Shown here piece after piece: positions 14,766 through 23,819 of a stretch of 41,347 nucleotides of DNA. Numbering within the stretch: position 1 is the first letter of the stretch; every line of letters starts with the position of its first letter. The translations under genes and the position numbers were made by a program. The stretch is from Streptococcus suis (GTDB lineage Bacteria > Bacillota > Bacilli > Lactobacillales > Streptococcaceae). The DNA lies in the NCBI RefSeq assembly GCF_016743335.1, contig NZ_WCJE01000018.1, positions 1 through 41,347 on the forward strand, read 5' to 3'. The notes beneath the pieces were generated by a model. It was given only the letters and a program-made list of their open reading frames with translations. It made no database searches and was not told where the DNA came from.

Positions 14766-16214
14766 ATGAAAATTAAAAACCAAGCTATGTTGATTACTTA
14801 TTCGGATAGTTTAGGCAAGAATCTTAAGGATTTGAAAAAAGTTCTTGAGGGGCCTTTAAAGGATGTTGTGGGAGGTATTCACATTCTACCATTCTTCCCA
14901 TCGTCAGGTGACCGTGGGTTTGCACCAATGGATTATACCAAAGTAGATCCTGCATTTGGAGATTGGTCAGATATTGAAGCATTGAGTAAGGACTACTATC
15001 TGATGTTCGATTTTATGATTAATCATATCTCGGCAAAATCTCCATATTTCCTTGATTTTCTTGAAAAGAAAGATGAATCAGCTTATGCGGATTTGTTCAT
15101 TCGCTATAAAAACTTTTGGCCAAATGGTGAGCCAACGCAAGAAGATGTTGATTTGATCTATAAGCGTAAACCTCGTGCGCCATATCGTATTGCAACATTT
15201 GCTGATGGTAGTGAGGAGAAGGTATGGTGTACCTTTGATGAGCAACAGATTGACTTGGATGTGACTACAGAGACAACACGCCGGTTCATCCAAGAAAATC
15301 TGGAACAGTTGGCAGAACATGGTGCTTCCATCATTCGTTTGGACGCCTTTGCTTATGCCAATAAAAAAATCGGAACCAATTGTTTCTTTGTGGAGCCTGA
15401 TATTTGGGAAATGCTCCATTTTCCACGTCAGTTATTGGCACCAAAAGATGTGGAAATCTTACCAGAAATTCATGAACACTACACCATTCAGCAGAAAATT
15501 GCCGAGCAAGATTATTATGTTTATGACTTTGCCTTGCCAATGCTAGTTCTCCACGCTTTGTATTCTGGTCATGTCAATCGCCTGGTTCACTGGATGGAGA
15601 TTTGCCCTCGCAAGCAATTTACAACCCTAGATACACATGATGGAATCGGTGTTGTGGATGTTAAGGATTTGCTGACGGATGAAGAGACAGAGGAGACACG
15701 TGAAGCCTTGTATGCACAAGGTGCCAATGTCAAGAAAATTTATAGTACAGAAGCCTACAATAATTTAGATATTTATCAGATTAACTGTACTTATTATTCT
15801 GCCCTTGGCAATAACGATCAAGCTTACCTATTAGCGCGTGTTCTTCAATGTTTTGCACCAGGTATTCCACAGATTTACTATGTTGGTTTACTTGCAGGTG
15901 AAAATGATATTGAGCTTTTGGAATCAAGCAAGGAAGGCCGCAATATCAATCGCCATTACTATGATTTGGAAGAAATTGAGCAGGAAGTACAACGTCCTGT
16001 GGTACAATCCTTGTTTAAACTCTTAAAATTCCGCAATACAAGTCCAGCTTTCGACGGAGAGTTCTCCGTTAAGATGCTGGATGAAACAAGTATGGAAATT
16101 TTCTGGAATAATCAAGATGCAGGGGTGTCTGCCCGTCTAACAGCAAACCTAAAAGAAAAATCCTTTGAAATTGTTGAAATAGAAGAGGATAAAATGACCA
16201 TAATTGAGTTATAA
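14766..16214 (+). CDS. gtfA: Sucrose phosphorylase
   Basis: GH13 subfamily 18 enzyme of 482 residues, cytoplasmic. It converts sucrose plus phosphate to glucose 1-phosphate and fructose, saving one ATP; sucrose arises from raffinose after Aga action. The start [23 protein letters not shown] matches GtfA of S. mutans. Catalytic residues are visible: nucleophile D193 in [10 protein letters not shown], acid/base E234 in LPEIHEHY, and D292 in [12 protein letters not shown] 14766 has GAGGAG at seven bases; ATG 14760 is only one base from it and is rejected. In S. mutans the next gene is msmK; here dexB follows directly. Confidence 0.93.
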   Translation: MKIKNQAMLITYSDSLGKNLKDLKKVLEGPLKDVVGGIHILPFFPSSGDRGFAPMDYTKVDPAFGDWSDIEALSKDYYLMFDFMINHISAKSPYFLDFLEKKDESAYADLFIRYKNFWPNGEPTQEDVDLIYKRKPRAPYRIATFADGSEEKVWCTFDEQQIDLDVTTETTRRFIQENLEQLAEHGASIIRLDAFAYANKKIGTNCFFVEPDIWEMLHFPRQLLAPKDVEILPEIHEHYTIQQKIAEQDYYVYDFALPMLVLHALYSGHVNRLVHWMEICPRKQFTTLDTHDGIGVVDVKDLLTDEETEETREALYAQGANVKKIYSTEAYNNLDIYQINCTYYSALGNNDQAYLLARVLQCFAPGIPQIYYVGLLAGENDIELLESSKEGRNINRHYYDLEEIEQEVQRPVVQSLFKLLKFRNTSPAFDGEFSVKMLDETSMEIFWNNQDAGVSARLTANLKEKSFEIVEIEEDKMTIIEL

Positions 16215-16231
16215 TATGATTATATAGAAAT

Positions 16232-16249
16232 AGGGGAATTCCCCTTTTT
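16232..16249 (+). terminator. Intra-operon hairpin after gtfA
   Basis: AGGGG-AATT-CCCCT followed by TTTTT, a compact terminator-like hairpin between gtfA and dexB. With only five pairs it may reduce rather than stop read-through into dexB; no strong promoter is seen before dexB. Confidence 0.55.
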
Positions 16250-16286
16250 CTTGCGTAAATAAGATTGTACAGAAAGGATCAATCAA

Positions 16287-17903
16287 ATGCCAGAAATACA
16301 AAAAACAGATTGGTGGAAGAAGTCCGTCATTTACCAAATTTATCCTCGTAGTTTTCAAGATTCAAATGGAGATGGAGTAGGGGATATTCGAGGGATTATC
16401 AGCCGATTAGATTATCTCCATGAGCTTGGAATTGATGCTATTTGGCTCAGTCCTGTTTATCAGTCCCCCATGGATGACAATGGTTACGATATCAGTGACT
16501 ACCAAGGAATTGCTCCAGAATTTGGGACCATGGAAGATATGGAAGAGTTGATTGCAGAAGGCCATAAGCGCAATATCAAAATAATCATGGATTTGGTACT
16601 CAATCATACCTCGGATGAACATTTCTGGTTTCAAGAAGCCCTCAAAGGACCAGATAATCCCTATTATGATTATTATGTTTGGGCTGATGAGCCGAATGAA
16701 TTACGCTCAACCTTCTCAGGCTCAGCTTGGGAATATGTTCCACATCTGAACAAATACTACCTCCACCAATTCTCTGTTAAGCAACCTGATTTGAACTGGA
16801 AAAATCCTGCTCTGAAACAAGAAATCTGGGATATGATCAATTTTTGGATTGAAAAAGGTGTCGGTGGTTTCAGGCTAGATGTAATTGATTTGATTGGAAA
16901 AGAACCGGAAAAATTAATTACAGCCGATGGACCGACTCTCCATCCTCTTATTCAGGAATTAAATGAGAAAACCTTTGGTGCATACGACTTAGTGACTGTT
17001 GGGGAAACCTGGAGCGCCAATCCAGAAAATGCTCAGTTATATTCGCATCCTGATAGAAAAGAATTTTCGATGATTTTCCAATTTGAACATGTAGGACTTG
17101 ATCAGCAGGAAGGGAAAGAAAAGTGGGATTTGGCACCGCTTGATCCAGCACGTTTGCATAAGGTTCTATCCAAATGGCAGACTGAACTGGTTGGTAAAGG
17201 CTGGAACTCGCTTTTCTGGAATAACCACGATTTACCTCGTGCCATTTCTCGCTTCGGTGATGATCGACCTGCATTTCGTGAACTAAGTGGTAAAATGTTA
17301 GCTATTTATCTTCATTTTATGTCAGGGACACCTTATATCTACCAAGGTGAGGAAATTGGTATGATTAATGCACCGATTACGGATATTAGCCAAGCGGACG
17401 ATATTGAAACACGTCGTATGTATGCGGAGCGGATTGAAAATGGCTTCACCAAGGAGGAATTGATTACTTCTATAAATGCCAAAGGTCGTGATAATGCTCG
17501 CCGTCCAATGCAATGGACAGAGGCAGAAGGAGCGGGCTTCAGTACAGGTCAAGCCTGGCTGGCTTTGGGAGATACTGTCAAAGACATCAACGTTGAAAAA
17601 GCACTTGCAGACAAACAATCGCTTTTCTATACCTATCAAAAATTAATTGCTCTTCGGAAAGAGTATCCTTGTATGTCTGAAGGAAACTATGAAGTGATGG
17701 AGACTGGAAATAGCTTGGTAATGGCCTACCGTAAATATGATGAACAGGATGATTTCATCATATTAGTAAACTTTTCAAGCCAGGAGCAGGCTTATACTAT
17801 AGCTGTGGAAGAATATTCTATTTTCATGAACAATTATGAAAACGAAGAGGCGATTAATAAAGAGATGTTGAGACCTTACGAAGCGATAGTTTTAAAAAAA
17901 TAA
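16287..17903 (+). CDS. dexB: Glucan 1,6-alpha-glucosidase
   Basis: GH13 subfamily 31 exo-enzyme of 538 residues that releases glucose from isomaltooligosaccharides and dextran fragments in the cytoplasm. Conserved regions: VIYQIYPRSFQDSNGDGVGD, MDLVLNHTSDEH, nucleophile D198 in GFRLDVIDLIG, acid/base E240 in VGETWS, and D315 in WNNHDLPR. It is close in layout to S. mutans DexB. The ribosome site AAAGGA precedes ATG 16287. Last gene of the msm operon; the gap to upp (82 bases) shows no convincing terminator stem. Confidence 0.92.
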   Translation: MPEIQKTDWWKKSVIYQIYPRSFQDSNGDGVGDIRGIISRLDYLHELGIDAIWLSPVYQSPMDDNGYDISDYQGIAPEFGTMEDMEELIAEGHKRNIKIIMDLVLNHTSDEHFWFQEALKGPDNPYYDYYVWADEPNELRSTFSGSAWEYVPHLNKYYLHQFSVKQPDLNWKNPALKQEIWDMINFWIEKGVGGFRLDVIDLIGKEPEKLITADGPTLHPLIQELNEKTFGAYDLVTVGETWSANPENAQLYSHPDRKEFSMIFQFEHVGLDQQEGKEKWDLAPLDPARLHKVLSKWQTELVGKGWNSLFWNNHDLPRAISRFGDDRPAFRELSGKMLAIYLHFMSGTPYIYQGEEIGMINAPITDISQADDIETRRMYAERIENGFTKEELITSINAKGRDNARRPMQWTEAEGAGFSTGQAWLALGDTVKDINVEKALADKQSLFYTYQKLIALRKEYPCMSEGNYEVMETGNSLVMAYRKYDEQDDFIILVNFSSQEQAYTIAVEEYSIFMNNYENEEAINKEMLRPYEAIVLKK

Positions 17904-17945
17904 GTTACTCAGTTTTTCTTTTCCCATGCTTTTTTCATGAATTTT

Positions 17946-17954
17946 TGGTAAAAT
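17946..17954 (+). promoter_or_regulatory. Extended -10 promoter of upp
   Basis: TGGTAAAAT lies about 30 bases before the upp start. No clear -35 box is present. Confidence 0.5.
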
Positions 17955-17985
17955 AGAAAAAACAAAAAAGAGAGGTTTTATCATC

Positions 17986-18615
17986 ATGGGGAAATTCCAA
18001 GTCATTTCACACCCACTCATTCAGCATAAGTTGTCTATCCTTCGTCGTACATCTACTTCAACAAAGGATTTTCGTGAGTTGGTTAATGAAATCGCGATGC
18101 TAATGGGTTACGAAGTTTTGCGTGACTTGCCACTTGAAGATGTGGAGATTGAAACACCAATCACTAAAACAGTTCAGAAACAAATTGCAGGTAAAAAATT
18201 AGCTATCGTACCAATTCTTCGTGCAGGTGTTGGTATGGTTGACGGCTTGCTTAGCCTTGTACCAGCGGCAAAGGTCGGGCACATCGGTATGTATCGTGAT
18301 GAAGAAACCCTTCAACCCGTTGAGTATCTTGTGAAATTACCAGAAGACATTGATCAACGTCATATTTTTGTAGTTGACCCAATGCTTGCGACAGGTGGTT
18401 CAGCTATCTTAGCTGTTGAATCCTTGAAAAAGCGTGGCGCTTCAAATATTAAATTTGTTGCTCTTGTTTCAGCTCCAGAAGGTGTAAAAGCTCTTCAAGA
18501 TGCACATCCAGACATTGATATTTACACAGCAGCTTTGGATGAAAAACTCAATGAAAAAGGCTACATCGTACCAGGTTTGGGAGATGCAGGTGACCGCTTG
18601 TTCGGTACAAAATAA
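17986..18615 (+). CDS. upp: Uracil phosphoribosyltransferase
   Basis: Pyrimidine salvage enzyme of 209 residues that makes UMP from uracil and [29 protein letters not shown] at the start, the PRPP-binding loop [12 protein letters not shown] and the uracil-binding end [18 protein letters not shown] are all intact. Full family length. GAGAGG lies ten bases before ATG 17986. It has its own extended -10 promoter and ends at the terminator at 18620, so it is a single-gene unit next to clpP, an order common in streptococci. Confidence 0.95.
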   Translation: MGKFQVISHPLIQHKLSILRRTSTSTKDFRELVNEIAMLMGYEVLRDLPLEDVEIETPITKTVQKQIAGKKLAIVPILRAGVGMVDGLLSLVPAAKVGHIGMYRDEETLQPVEYLVKLPEDIDQRHIFVVDPMLATGGSAILAVESLKKRGASNIKFVALVSAPEGVKALQDAHPDIDIYTAALDEKLNEKGYIVPGLGDAGDRLFGTK

Positions 18616-18619
18616 TTAA

Positions 18620-18645
18620 GAAATCAGCTCTGCTGGTTTCTTTTT
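18620..18645 (+). terminator. Terminator of upp
   Basis: GAAATCAGC pairs with GCTGGTTTC (9 bp with one G-U, loop TCT), followed by TTTTT. Confidence 0.85.
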
Positions 18646-18669
18646 CATTTCCTGAAATCGTGTTTTTTA

Positions 18670-18686
18670 TTTGACCAATTTTGACT
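18670..18686. promoter_or_regulatory. CtsR operator of clpP
   Basis: TTTGACCAATTTTGACT is the CtsR heptad direct repeat TTTGACC-N3-TTTGACY with no mismatch to the core. It covers the -35 box of clpP, so CtsR would repress until heat or protein stress. Confidence 0.8.
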
Positions 18687-18699
18687 ATTCATATATAAT
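18671..18699 (+). promoter_or_regulatory. clpP promoter
   Basis: TTGACC (18671-18676) and TATAAT (18694-18699) with a 17-base spacer; near consensus and overlapped by the CtsR box. Confidence 0.85.
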
Positions 18700-18731
18700 G
18701 AGTACAGAAAATCTCGAAAAGGAGTAATTTT

Positions 18732-19322
18732 ATGATTCCAGTAGTTATTGAACAAACTAGCCGTGGTGAGCGTTCTTATGATATTTACTCACGCCTTTTG
18801 AAAGACCGTATTATCATGTTGACAGGACCAGTTGAGGACAACATGGCAAACTCTATCATTGCACAATTGCTTTTCCTTGATGCCCAAGACCCTACAAAGG
18901 ATATTTATCTCTATGTTAATACGCCAGGAGGATCGGTGTCAGCAGGTCTTGCTATTGTAGACACGATGAATTTCATTAAAGCTGATGTTCAAACCATCGT
19001 TATGGGAACAGCTGCGAGCATGGGAACCATCATTGCATCAAGCGGTGCCAAGGGCAAACGTTTCATGTTGCCAAATGCAGAGTACATGATTCACCAGCCA
19101 ATGGGTGGAACTGGTGGCGGTACTCAGCAAACGGATATGGCCATTGCTGCAGAACACCTATTAAAAACACGTAATAAGCTAGAAAAAATCTTGGCAGACA
19201 ACTCAGGTAAGACAGTCAAGCAAATCCACAAGGATGCGGAACGCGATTACTGGATGTCAGCTGAAGAAACCTTGGCTTACGGATTTATTGACCAGATTAT
19301 GGACAATACAAAAGTCAAATAA
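18732..19322 (+). CDS. clpP: ATP-dependent Clp protease proteolytic subunit
   Basis: Serine peptidase of 196 residues forming the tetradecameric barrel that degrades proteins unfolded by ClpC, ClpE, ClpX or ClpL. The catalytic triad is visible: S96 in GTAASMGT, H121 in YMIHQP and D172 in [11 protein letters not shown]. The N-terminal [27 protein letters not shown] is the axial loop and hydrophobic-pocket region. AAGGAG lies seven bases before ATG 18732. It is transcribed alone from a CtsR-controlled promoter and ends near the terminator at 19361. Confidence 0.96.
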   Translation: MIPVVIEQTSRGERSYDIYSRLLKDRIIMLTGPVEDNMANSIIAQLLFLDAQDPTKDIYLYVNTPGGSVSAGLAIVDTMNFIKADVQTIVMGTAASMGTIIASSGAKGKRFMLPNAEYMIHQPMGGTGGGTQQTDMAIAAEHLLKTRNKLEKILADNSGKTVKQIHKDAERDYWMSAEETLAYGFIDQIMDNTKVK

Positions 19323-19360
19323 GCAGTGACAAATATGTAATAGTACTGACTATTCCTATT

Positions 19361-19394
19361 AGCTCCAACTCTTTTACAGGTAGTTGGAGCTTTT
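19361..19394 (+). terminator. Terminator of clpP
   Basis: AGCTCCAACT (19361-19370) and AGTTGGAGCT (19382-19391) form a perfect 10-bp stem followed by TTT. Confidence 0.85.
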
Positions 19395-19448
19395 CATTTA
19401 TCATTGAAAACGGTATAATATAGAAAGAGAATTTTTAGAGGAGAAGAC

Positions 19449-19721
19449 ATGTTTGAGAAGAAAAATCGCACTTGCTTAACTGTCTATTTACACTACAATC
19501 GTGATGCACGTAAACTCAGCCAATATGGAGATATTGTTTACCATTCCAAACGCTTGCGATATGTTTTGGTGTATATGGATCAAGAACTAGTAGAATCTAC
19601 CATATTAAAATTGAAAAAGGAACGTTTTGTAAAAAAAGTGGTTCCTTCATACATTAAGGAGTTAGACCAAAACTTTGTGGGTAATCTATGGAGAGATGAA
19701 GAACCATTAGTTGTAGGATAG
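19449..19721 (+). CDS. ylbG: YlbG/DUF2129 family protein
   Basis: Small cytoplasmic protein of 90 residues. RTCLTVYLHYNRDARKLSQYGDIVYHSKRLRYVLVYMDQE followed by RFVKKVVPSYIKEL matches the DUF2129/YlbG family, whose function is unsettled. It is commonly found near clpP or coaD in Firmicutes. GAGG lies before ATG 19449, and TATAAT at 19414-19419 offers a -10 box with a poor -35. Single-gene unit ended by the hairpin at 19726. Confidence 0.85.
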   Translation: MFEKKNRTCLTVYLHYNRDARKLSQYGDIVYHSKRLRYVLVYMDQELVESTILKLKKERFVKKVVPSYIKELDQNFVGNLWRDEEPLVVG

Positions 19722-19725
19722 TCGG

Positions 19726-19758
19726 AATTAGCAGGTATGTATTCCCTGCTAATTTTTT
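19726..19758 (+). terminator. Terminator of ylbG
   Basis: AATTAGCAGG (19726-19735) pairs with CCTGCTAATT (19745-19754); a T tract follows. Confidence 0.85.
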
Positions 19759-19783
19759 ATTTTAAAATTTTTTTCTTTTTTTG

Positions 19784-19812
19784 TTGACAATTTTCAGATA
19801 ATTCAGTATATT
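19784..19812 (+). promoter_or_regulatory. livJ promoter
   Basis: TTGACA (19784-19789), 17-base spacer, TATATT (19807-19812), about 40 bases before the livJ start. A strong promoter, fitting high expression of a binding protein. Confidence 0.8.
19789..19803. promoter_or_regulatory. CodY-like box in the livJ promoter
   Basis: AATTTTCAGATAATT differs from the CodY consensus AATTTTCWGAAAATT at one position. It fills the spacer between -35 and -10, so binding would block polymerase when branched-chain amino acids are plentiful. Confidence 0.7.
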
Positions 19813-19852
19813 GGATACATCGTAAAATTTAAGAAAGATTTAAGGAGTTTTC

Positions 19853-21022
19853 ATGAAAACAAGAAAATTTGCAGTAGCGCTTGCTACATTTGCCTCTGCA
19901 GCTCTACTCGCTGCATGTGGTAATGTTTCGACAACCAATACTTCAGCCGCAGGTTCTTCTGTAGGTGATACATTTAAAATCGGCTACAACTTGGAGTTGT
20001 CAGGTGCTGTTTCATCTTATGGTCAAACAGAGGAAAAAGGTGCCAACCTTGCCGTGAAAGAAATCAATGCTGCGGGTGGTATTGACGGCAAAAAAATCGA
20101 AGTGATCACAAAAGACAACAAATCTGAAACAGCAGAGGCAGCTACTGTTGCGACAAGCTTGGCAAGTGAAGGGGCAAACGTTGTGATTGGCCCAGCTACA
20201 TCAGGAGCTTCAGCAGCCTCTATTCCAGCATTGACATCTGCTGGTGTTCCTATGATTACTCCTTCAGGAACTCAAACAAACCTGGTTGTGAACGATAAAG
20301 GTGAGGTCCAAGAATACTTCTTCCGTACAACCTTTACAGATGGGTATCAAGGTCAAATTATGGCTAAATACGCTACTGAGAACTTGTCAGCTAAGAAAGT
20401 TGTTCTTTACTTTGACAACTCTTCTGATTATGGTAAGGGTGTAGCAGAGGCGTTCAAGAAAGCATACACAGGAGAAATCGTTTCAGAAATCACATTTGCT
20501 TCTGGCGATAAAGATTTCCAAGCTGCTTTGACAAAATTGAAAGATAAGGAATTTGATGCTATCATCATGCCTGGTTACTACAATGAAACAGGTACAATTG
20601 TGAAGCAAGCACGCGGTTTGGGTATTGACAAGCCAATTCTTGGTTCAGATGGTTTTGACTCACCACAATTTACTGAATTGGCAACTGCATCAGCAGCATC
20701 AAATGTTTACTACCTTTCTGCATTTGTAACATCAGCAAGTGAAAAAGCCAAAGCATTCTATGATGCATATAAGAAAGAATACAATGAAGAGCCATCAATG
20801 TTCTCAGCTCTAGCTTACGACTCAGTTTACATGGCAGCAGAAGCAGCAAAAGGTGCAGCTGATTCAGCAGCAGTGAAGGCTAATCTTGCAGCTCTGAAAG
20901 ACTTTGAAGGTGTGACTGGTACAATGTCTGTTGACAAAGAGCACAATGTTGTTAAATCAGTTTATGTTGTTGGTCTAACAAACGGAGAAGAATCATCTGT
21001 AGATACTATCTCTATTGACTAA
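19853..21022 (+). CDS. livJ: Branched-chain amino acid ABC transporter binding lipoprotein
   Basis: Extracellular lipoprotein of 389 residues that captures leucine, isoleucine and valine. The signal peptide ends at the lipobox LAAC (cysteine 22), with a Thr/Ser/Ala linker. KIGYNLELSGAVSSYGQTEEKGANLAVKEINAAGGIDGKKI is the family start, VVIGPATSGASAASIPALTSAGVPMITPSGT is the ligand-binding segment, and PILGSDGFDSPQF is also conserved. AAGGAG precedes ATG 19853. A terminator at 21031 separates it from livHMGF, which has its own promoter, so the binding protein can be made in excess. Confidence 0.93.
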   Translation: MKTRKFAVALATFASAALLAACGNVSTTNTSAAGSSVGDTFKIGYNLELSGAVSSYGQTEEKGANLAVKEINAAGGIDGKKIEVITKDNKSETAEAATVATSLASEGANVVIGPATSGASAASIPALTSAGVPMITPSGTQTNLVVNDKGEVQEYFFRTTFTDGYQGQIMAKYATENLSAKKVVLYFDNSSDYGKGVAEAFKKAYTGEIVSEITFASGDKDFQAALTKLKDKEFDAIIMPGYYNETGTIVKQARGLGIDKPILGSDGFDSPQFTELATASAASNVYYLSAFVTSASEKAKAFYDAYKKEYNEEPSMFSALAYDSVYMAAEAAKGAADSAAVKANLAALKDFEGVTGTMSVDKEHNVVKSVYVVGLTNGEESSVDTISID

Positions 21023-21030
21023 TAGTGGAT

Positions 21031-21055
21031 GAAAAGAGGGAATTCCCTCTTTTTC
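21031..21055 (+). terminator. Terminator of livJ
   Basis: AAAAGAGGG-AATT-CCCTCTTTT, nine pairs with T tail. It separates livJ from livHMGF. Confidence 0.85.
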
Positions 21056-21139
21056 ACTTGTCAGAATGTATAGAATAGTAGACATGCGGATATAAAATTT
21101 GGGTAAAATTTTCGGTAATGATTAAACTCCCTATCTAAC

Positions 21140-21168
21140 TTGCTTATTTTCAGAAAATTTTGTATAAT
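21140..21168 (+). promoter_or_regulatory. livHMGF promoter
   Basis: TTGCTT (21140-21145), 17-base spacer, TATAAT (21163-21168), about 50 bases before livH. Confidence 0.7.
21145..21159. promoter_or_regulatory. CodY-like box in the livH promoter
   Basis: TATTTTCAGAAAATT differs from AATTTTCWGAAAATT only in its first base and lies between -35 and -10, the same placement as at livJ. Confidence 0.75.
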
Positions 21169-21217
21169 GTAACAATGCTATTGAGCTCGAAAAATATTTA
21201 GAAAGATTGGTGAACCT

Positions 21218-22105
21218 ATGCTTCAACAACTTGTCAATGGTTTGATTCTTGGTTCTGTTTATGCCCTTTTGGCCCTTGGTTATACCATGGTGTACGGAAT
21301 TATCAAACTCATTAACTTCGCCCATGGTGATTTGTATATGATGGGTGCTTTTATGGGGTACTTCCTATTAAATAATTTAACTTTTATTGCAGATGGTGGA
21401 ACGCGTTTCTTTGTTGCTCTCATTTTAGCGATGGTAGGGACGGCTATTCTCGGTGTCGTTATAGAGTTTTTAGCCTATCGTCCTTTGCGTAATTCAACGC
21501 GTATAGCAGCTTTGATTACGGCTATCGGTGTATCCTTCTTCTTGGAATACACTATGGTCAAATTCTTTACAGCAGACGTAAAAGCCTTTCCACAAGCCAT
21601 TGAGGCTGTGACCTTTAACCTTGGCCCAGTTTCTGTAACCAATATCCAGTTGATTATTCTTGGTGTATCGCTTGTGTTGATGGTCGCTCTTCAATTAATT
21701 GTAAAACGTACAAAAATGGGGAAAGCCATGCGTGCGGTCTCTGTAGATAGCGATGCAGCTCAGTTGATGGGGATTAACGTAAACCGTACAATCAGCTTTA
21801 CTTTTGCTCTTGGGTCAGCTCTTGCGGGTGCTGCGGGTGTTCTCCTAGGTCTCTACTATAACCAGATAGAGCCTTTGATGGGGATGACGCCAGGTCTGAA
21901 AGCCTTTGTTGCGGCAGTATTGGGCGGTATCGGTATTATTCCAGGTGCAGCACTTGGTGGATTTGTTATCGGTATTATTGAAACATTTACATATGTGGTC
22001 GGTTTGGATACTTTCCGTGATGCGATTGTTTATGCTGTATTGATCATCATACTCCTTGTTCGTCCAAGTGGTATTCTTGGTAAAAATGTGAAAGAGAAGG
22101 TGTAA
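21218..22105 (+). CDS. livH: Branched-chain amino acid ABC transporter permease LivH
   Basis: Inner-membrane permease of 295 residues. LVNGLILGSVYALLALGYTMVYGIIKLINFAHGDLYMMGAF is the defining LivH start, and RAVSVDSDAAQLMGINVNRTISFTFALGSALAGAAGVL is the ATPase-docking loop and following helix. About eight to nine hydrophobic segments. The ribosome site is weak (GGTGA eight bases before ATG 21218), which would keep permease levels below livJ. Livs H, M, G and F are packed with two-base gaps or one-base overlaps. Confidence 0.92.
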   Translation: MLQQLVNGLILGSVYALLALGYTMVYGIIKLINFAHGDLYMMGAFMGYFLLNNLTFIADGGTRFFVALILAMVGTAILGVVIEFLAYRPLRNSTRIAALITAIGVSFFLEYTMVKFFTADVKAFPQAIEAVTFNLGPVSVTNIQLIILGVSLVLMVALQLIVKRTKMGKAMRAVSVDSDAAQLMGINVNRTISFTFALGSALAGAAGVLLGLYYNQIEPLMGMTPGLKAFVAAVLGGIGIIPGAALGGFVIGIIETFTYVVGLDTFRDAIVYAVLIIILLVRPSGILGKNVKEKV

Positions 22106-22107
22106 CC

Positions 22108-23055
22108 ATGAAGCAAAATTTAAAAGTTAATGCAATTTGGTTGGCTATCTTATTGGCTGGTTTTGGACTTATTCAAGGTCTTGTATCAGCAGGGATTCTG
22201 AATTTTTACTACATCCAGATTGTTCAGCAAATCGGTATTCAAATTATCTTGGCAGTTGGTTTAAACTTGATTGTTGGTTTCTCAGGTCAATTTTCACTTG
22301 GTCATGCTGGTTTTATGGCTATTGGTGCTTATGCAGTAGGTATCCTTGGGAAAATGATGCCGTCTTATGGTGGTTTTGCTATCGCCTTGATTGTTGGGAT
22401 GTTGGTTGCTGGTGGTGTAGCCCTCTTAGTAGGTCTTCCAACATTGCGTTTGAAAGGTGACTACCTTGCAATTGCGACCCTTGGTGTTGCAGAGATTATT
22501 CGTATTTTAATTATCAATGGTGGTAGTGTAACGAATGGTGCAGCAGGTATTATGTCTATTCCACTCTTTACAAGCTGGCCTTTAGTTTATATTTTTGTAA
22601 TTATCACAACCTTGGTGACAGTTAACTTTTTGCGCAGTCCGATGGGACGTGCTACAATTTCTGTTCGTGAGGATGAAATTGCGGCAGAATCTGTAGGTGT
22701 AAATCCAACATTTGTTAAGGTTTCAGCCTTTGTATTTGGTGCTATGACGGCAGCCATTGCAGGTGGTCTCCATGCAGGATACGTTGGGACAATTGTTCCG
22801 AAAGACTTTGCCTTTATGACCTCCGTTAACGTTTTGATTATCATTGTATTGGGTGGTTTGGGCTCTATTACAGGTACCTTTGTAGCAGCCATTGTACTTG
22901 GTATTTTGAACGTATTCCTCAAGAGTTACTCTGATATTTCAATGATTATCTATTCATTAGCTCTTATTCTCTTGATGATTTTCCGTCCTGGAGGTCTTTT
23001 GGGAACTAAGGAATTCAGCGTAGCGGCTCTACTCAAGAAGAAGGAGGTTAAGTAA
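22108..23055 (+). CDS. livM: Branched-chain amino acid ABC transporter permease LivM
   Basis: Second membrane subunit, 315 residues. GLNLIVGFSGQFSLGHAGFMAIGAYAVGIL is the family signature, and SVREDEIAAESVGVNPTFVKVSAFVFGAM holds the cytoplasmic docking loop. It begins two bases after livH ends; its stop TAA shares one base with the livG start. It forms the heterodimeric channel with LivH. Confidence 0.92.
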   Translation: MKQNLKVNAIWLAILLAGFGLIQGLVSAGILNFYYIQIVQQIGIQIILAVGLNLIVGFSGQFSLGHAGFMAIGAYAVGILGKMMPSYGGFAIALIVGMLVAGGVALLVGLPTLRLKGDYLAIATLGVAEIIRILIINGGSVTNGAAGIMSIPLFTSWPLVYIFVIITTLVTVNFLRSPMGRATISVREDEIAAESVGVNPTFVKVSAFVFGAMTAAIAGGLHAGYVGTIVPKDFAFMTSVNVLIIIVLGGLGSITGTFVAAIVLGILNVFLKSYSDISMIIYSLALILLMIFRPGGLLGTKEFSVAALLKKKEVK

Positions 23056-23819
23056 TGGCATTACTTGAAGTAAAAGATTTAACCAAGAACTTCGGTGGCC
23101 TGACTGCCGTTGGTGACGTGACCATGGAACTTCATGAAGGGGAATTGGTTGGTCTTATCGGTCCAAATGGTGCTGGTAAAACGACTCTTTTCAACCTCTT
23201 AACAGGTGTTTATGAGCCAAGCGAGGGGACAATTTCTCTTGCAGGGACTATTTTGAACGGTAAAGCACCATCAAAAATTGCTTCGCTTGGTCTTGGTCGT
23301 ACTTTCCAGAACATTCGTTTGTTCAAAAATATGACCGTTTTAGAAAATGTCTTGATTGGTCTTGGCAACCATGGTAAATCAGAAGTATTTGCAAGTTTCT
23401 TCCGTCTTCCAGCATTCTATAAGAATGAAGAAGCGTTGAAAACAAAAGCGATTGAACTTTTGAAAATCTTCGATTTGGATGGAGATGCAGATACATTAGC
23501 TAAAAACCTTCCTTACGGTCAACAACGACGTTTGGAAATCGTTCGTGCCCTTGCGACTGAACCGAAAATTCTTTTCTTGGATGAGCCAGCGGCTGGTATG
23601 AACCCACAAGAAACGGCAGAATTGACCCAACTCATCCGTAAAATCAAAGAAGAATTTGGCATTACTATCATCTTGATCGAACACGATATGAGCTTGGTTA
23701 TGGAAGTGACGGAGCGGATATACGTATTGGAGTACGGTCGTTTGATTGCCCATGGTACACCAGAAGAAATTCGTAATAATAAGCGTGTAATTGAAGCCTA
23801 CCTTGGAGGTGAAGCTTAA
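23055..23819 (+). CDS. livG: Branched-chain amino acid ABC transporter ATPase LivG
   Basis: ATPase of 254 residues. Walker A is GPNGAGKTT; the ABC signature is degenerate, YGQQRRLEIVRAL, as usual in LivG; Walker B is LFLDEPAAGMNP; and the switch histidine is in LIEHDMSLVM. The C-terminus RVIEAYLGGEA is typical of this subunit. AAGGAGG in the end of livM is its ribosome site. Pairs with LivF to energise uptake. Confidence 0.93.
   Translation: MALLEVKDLTKNFGGLTAVGDVTMELHEGELVGLIGPNGAGKTTLFNLLTGVYEPSEGTISLAGTILNGKAPSKIASLGLGRTFQNIRLFKNMTVLENVLIGLGNHGKSEVFASFFRLPAFYKNEEALKTKAIELLKIFDLDGDADTLAKNLPYGQQRRLEIVRALATEPKILFLDEPAAGMNPQETAELTQLIRKIKEEFGITIILIEHDMSLVMEVTERIYVLEYGRLIAHGTPEEIRNNKRVIEAYLGGEA

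Noticed and set aside
21100..21125. Additional CodY-like sequence before livH
   Set aside because: About five mismatches to the consensus, no better than chance in AT-rich DNA.
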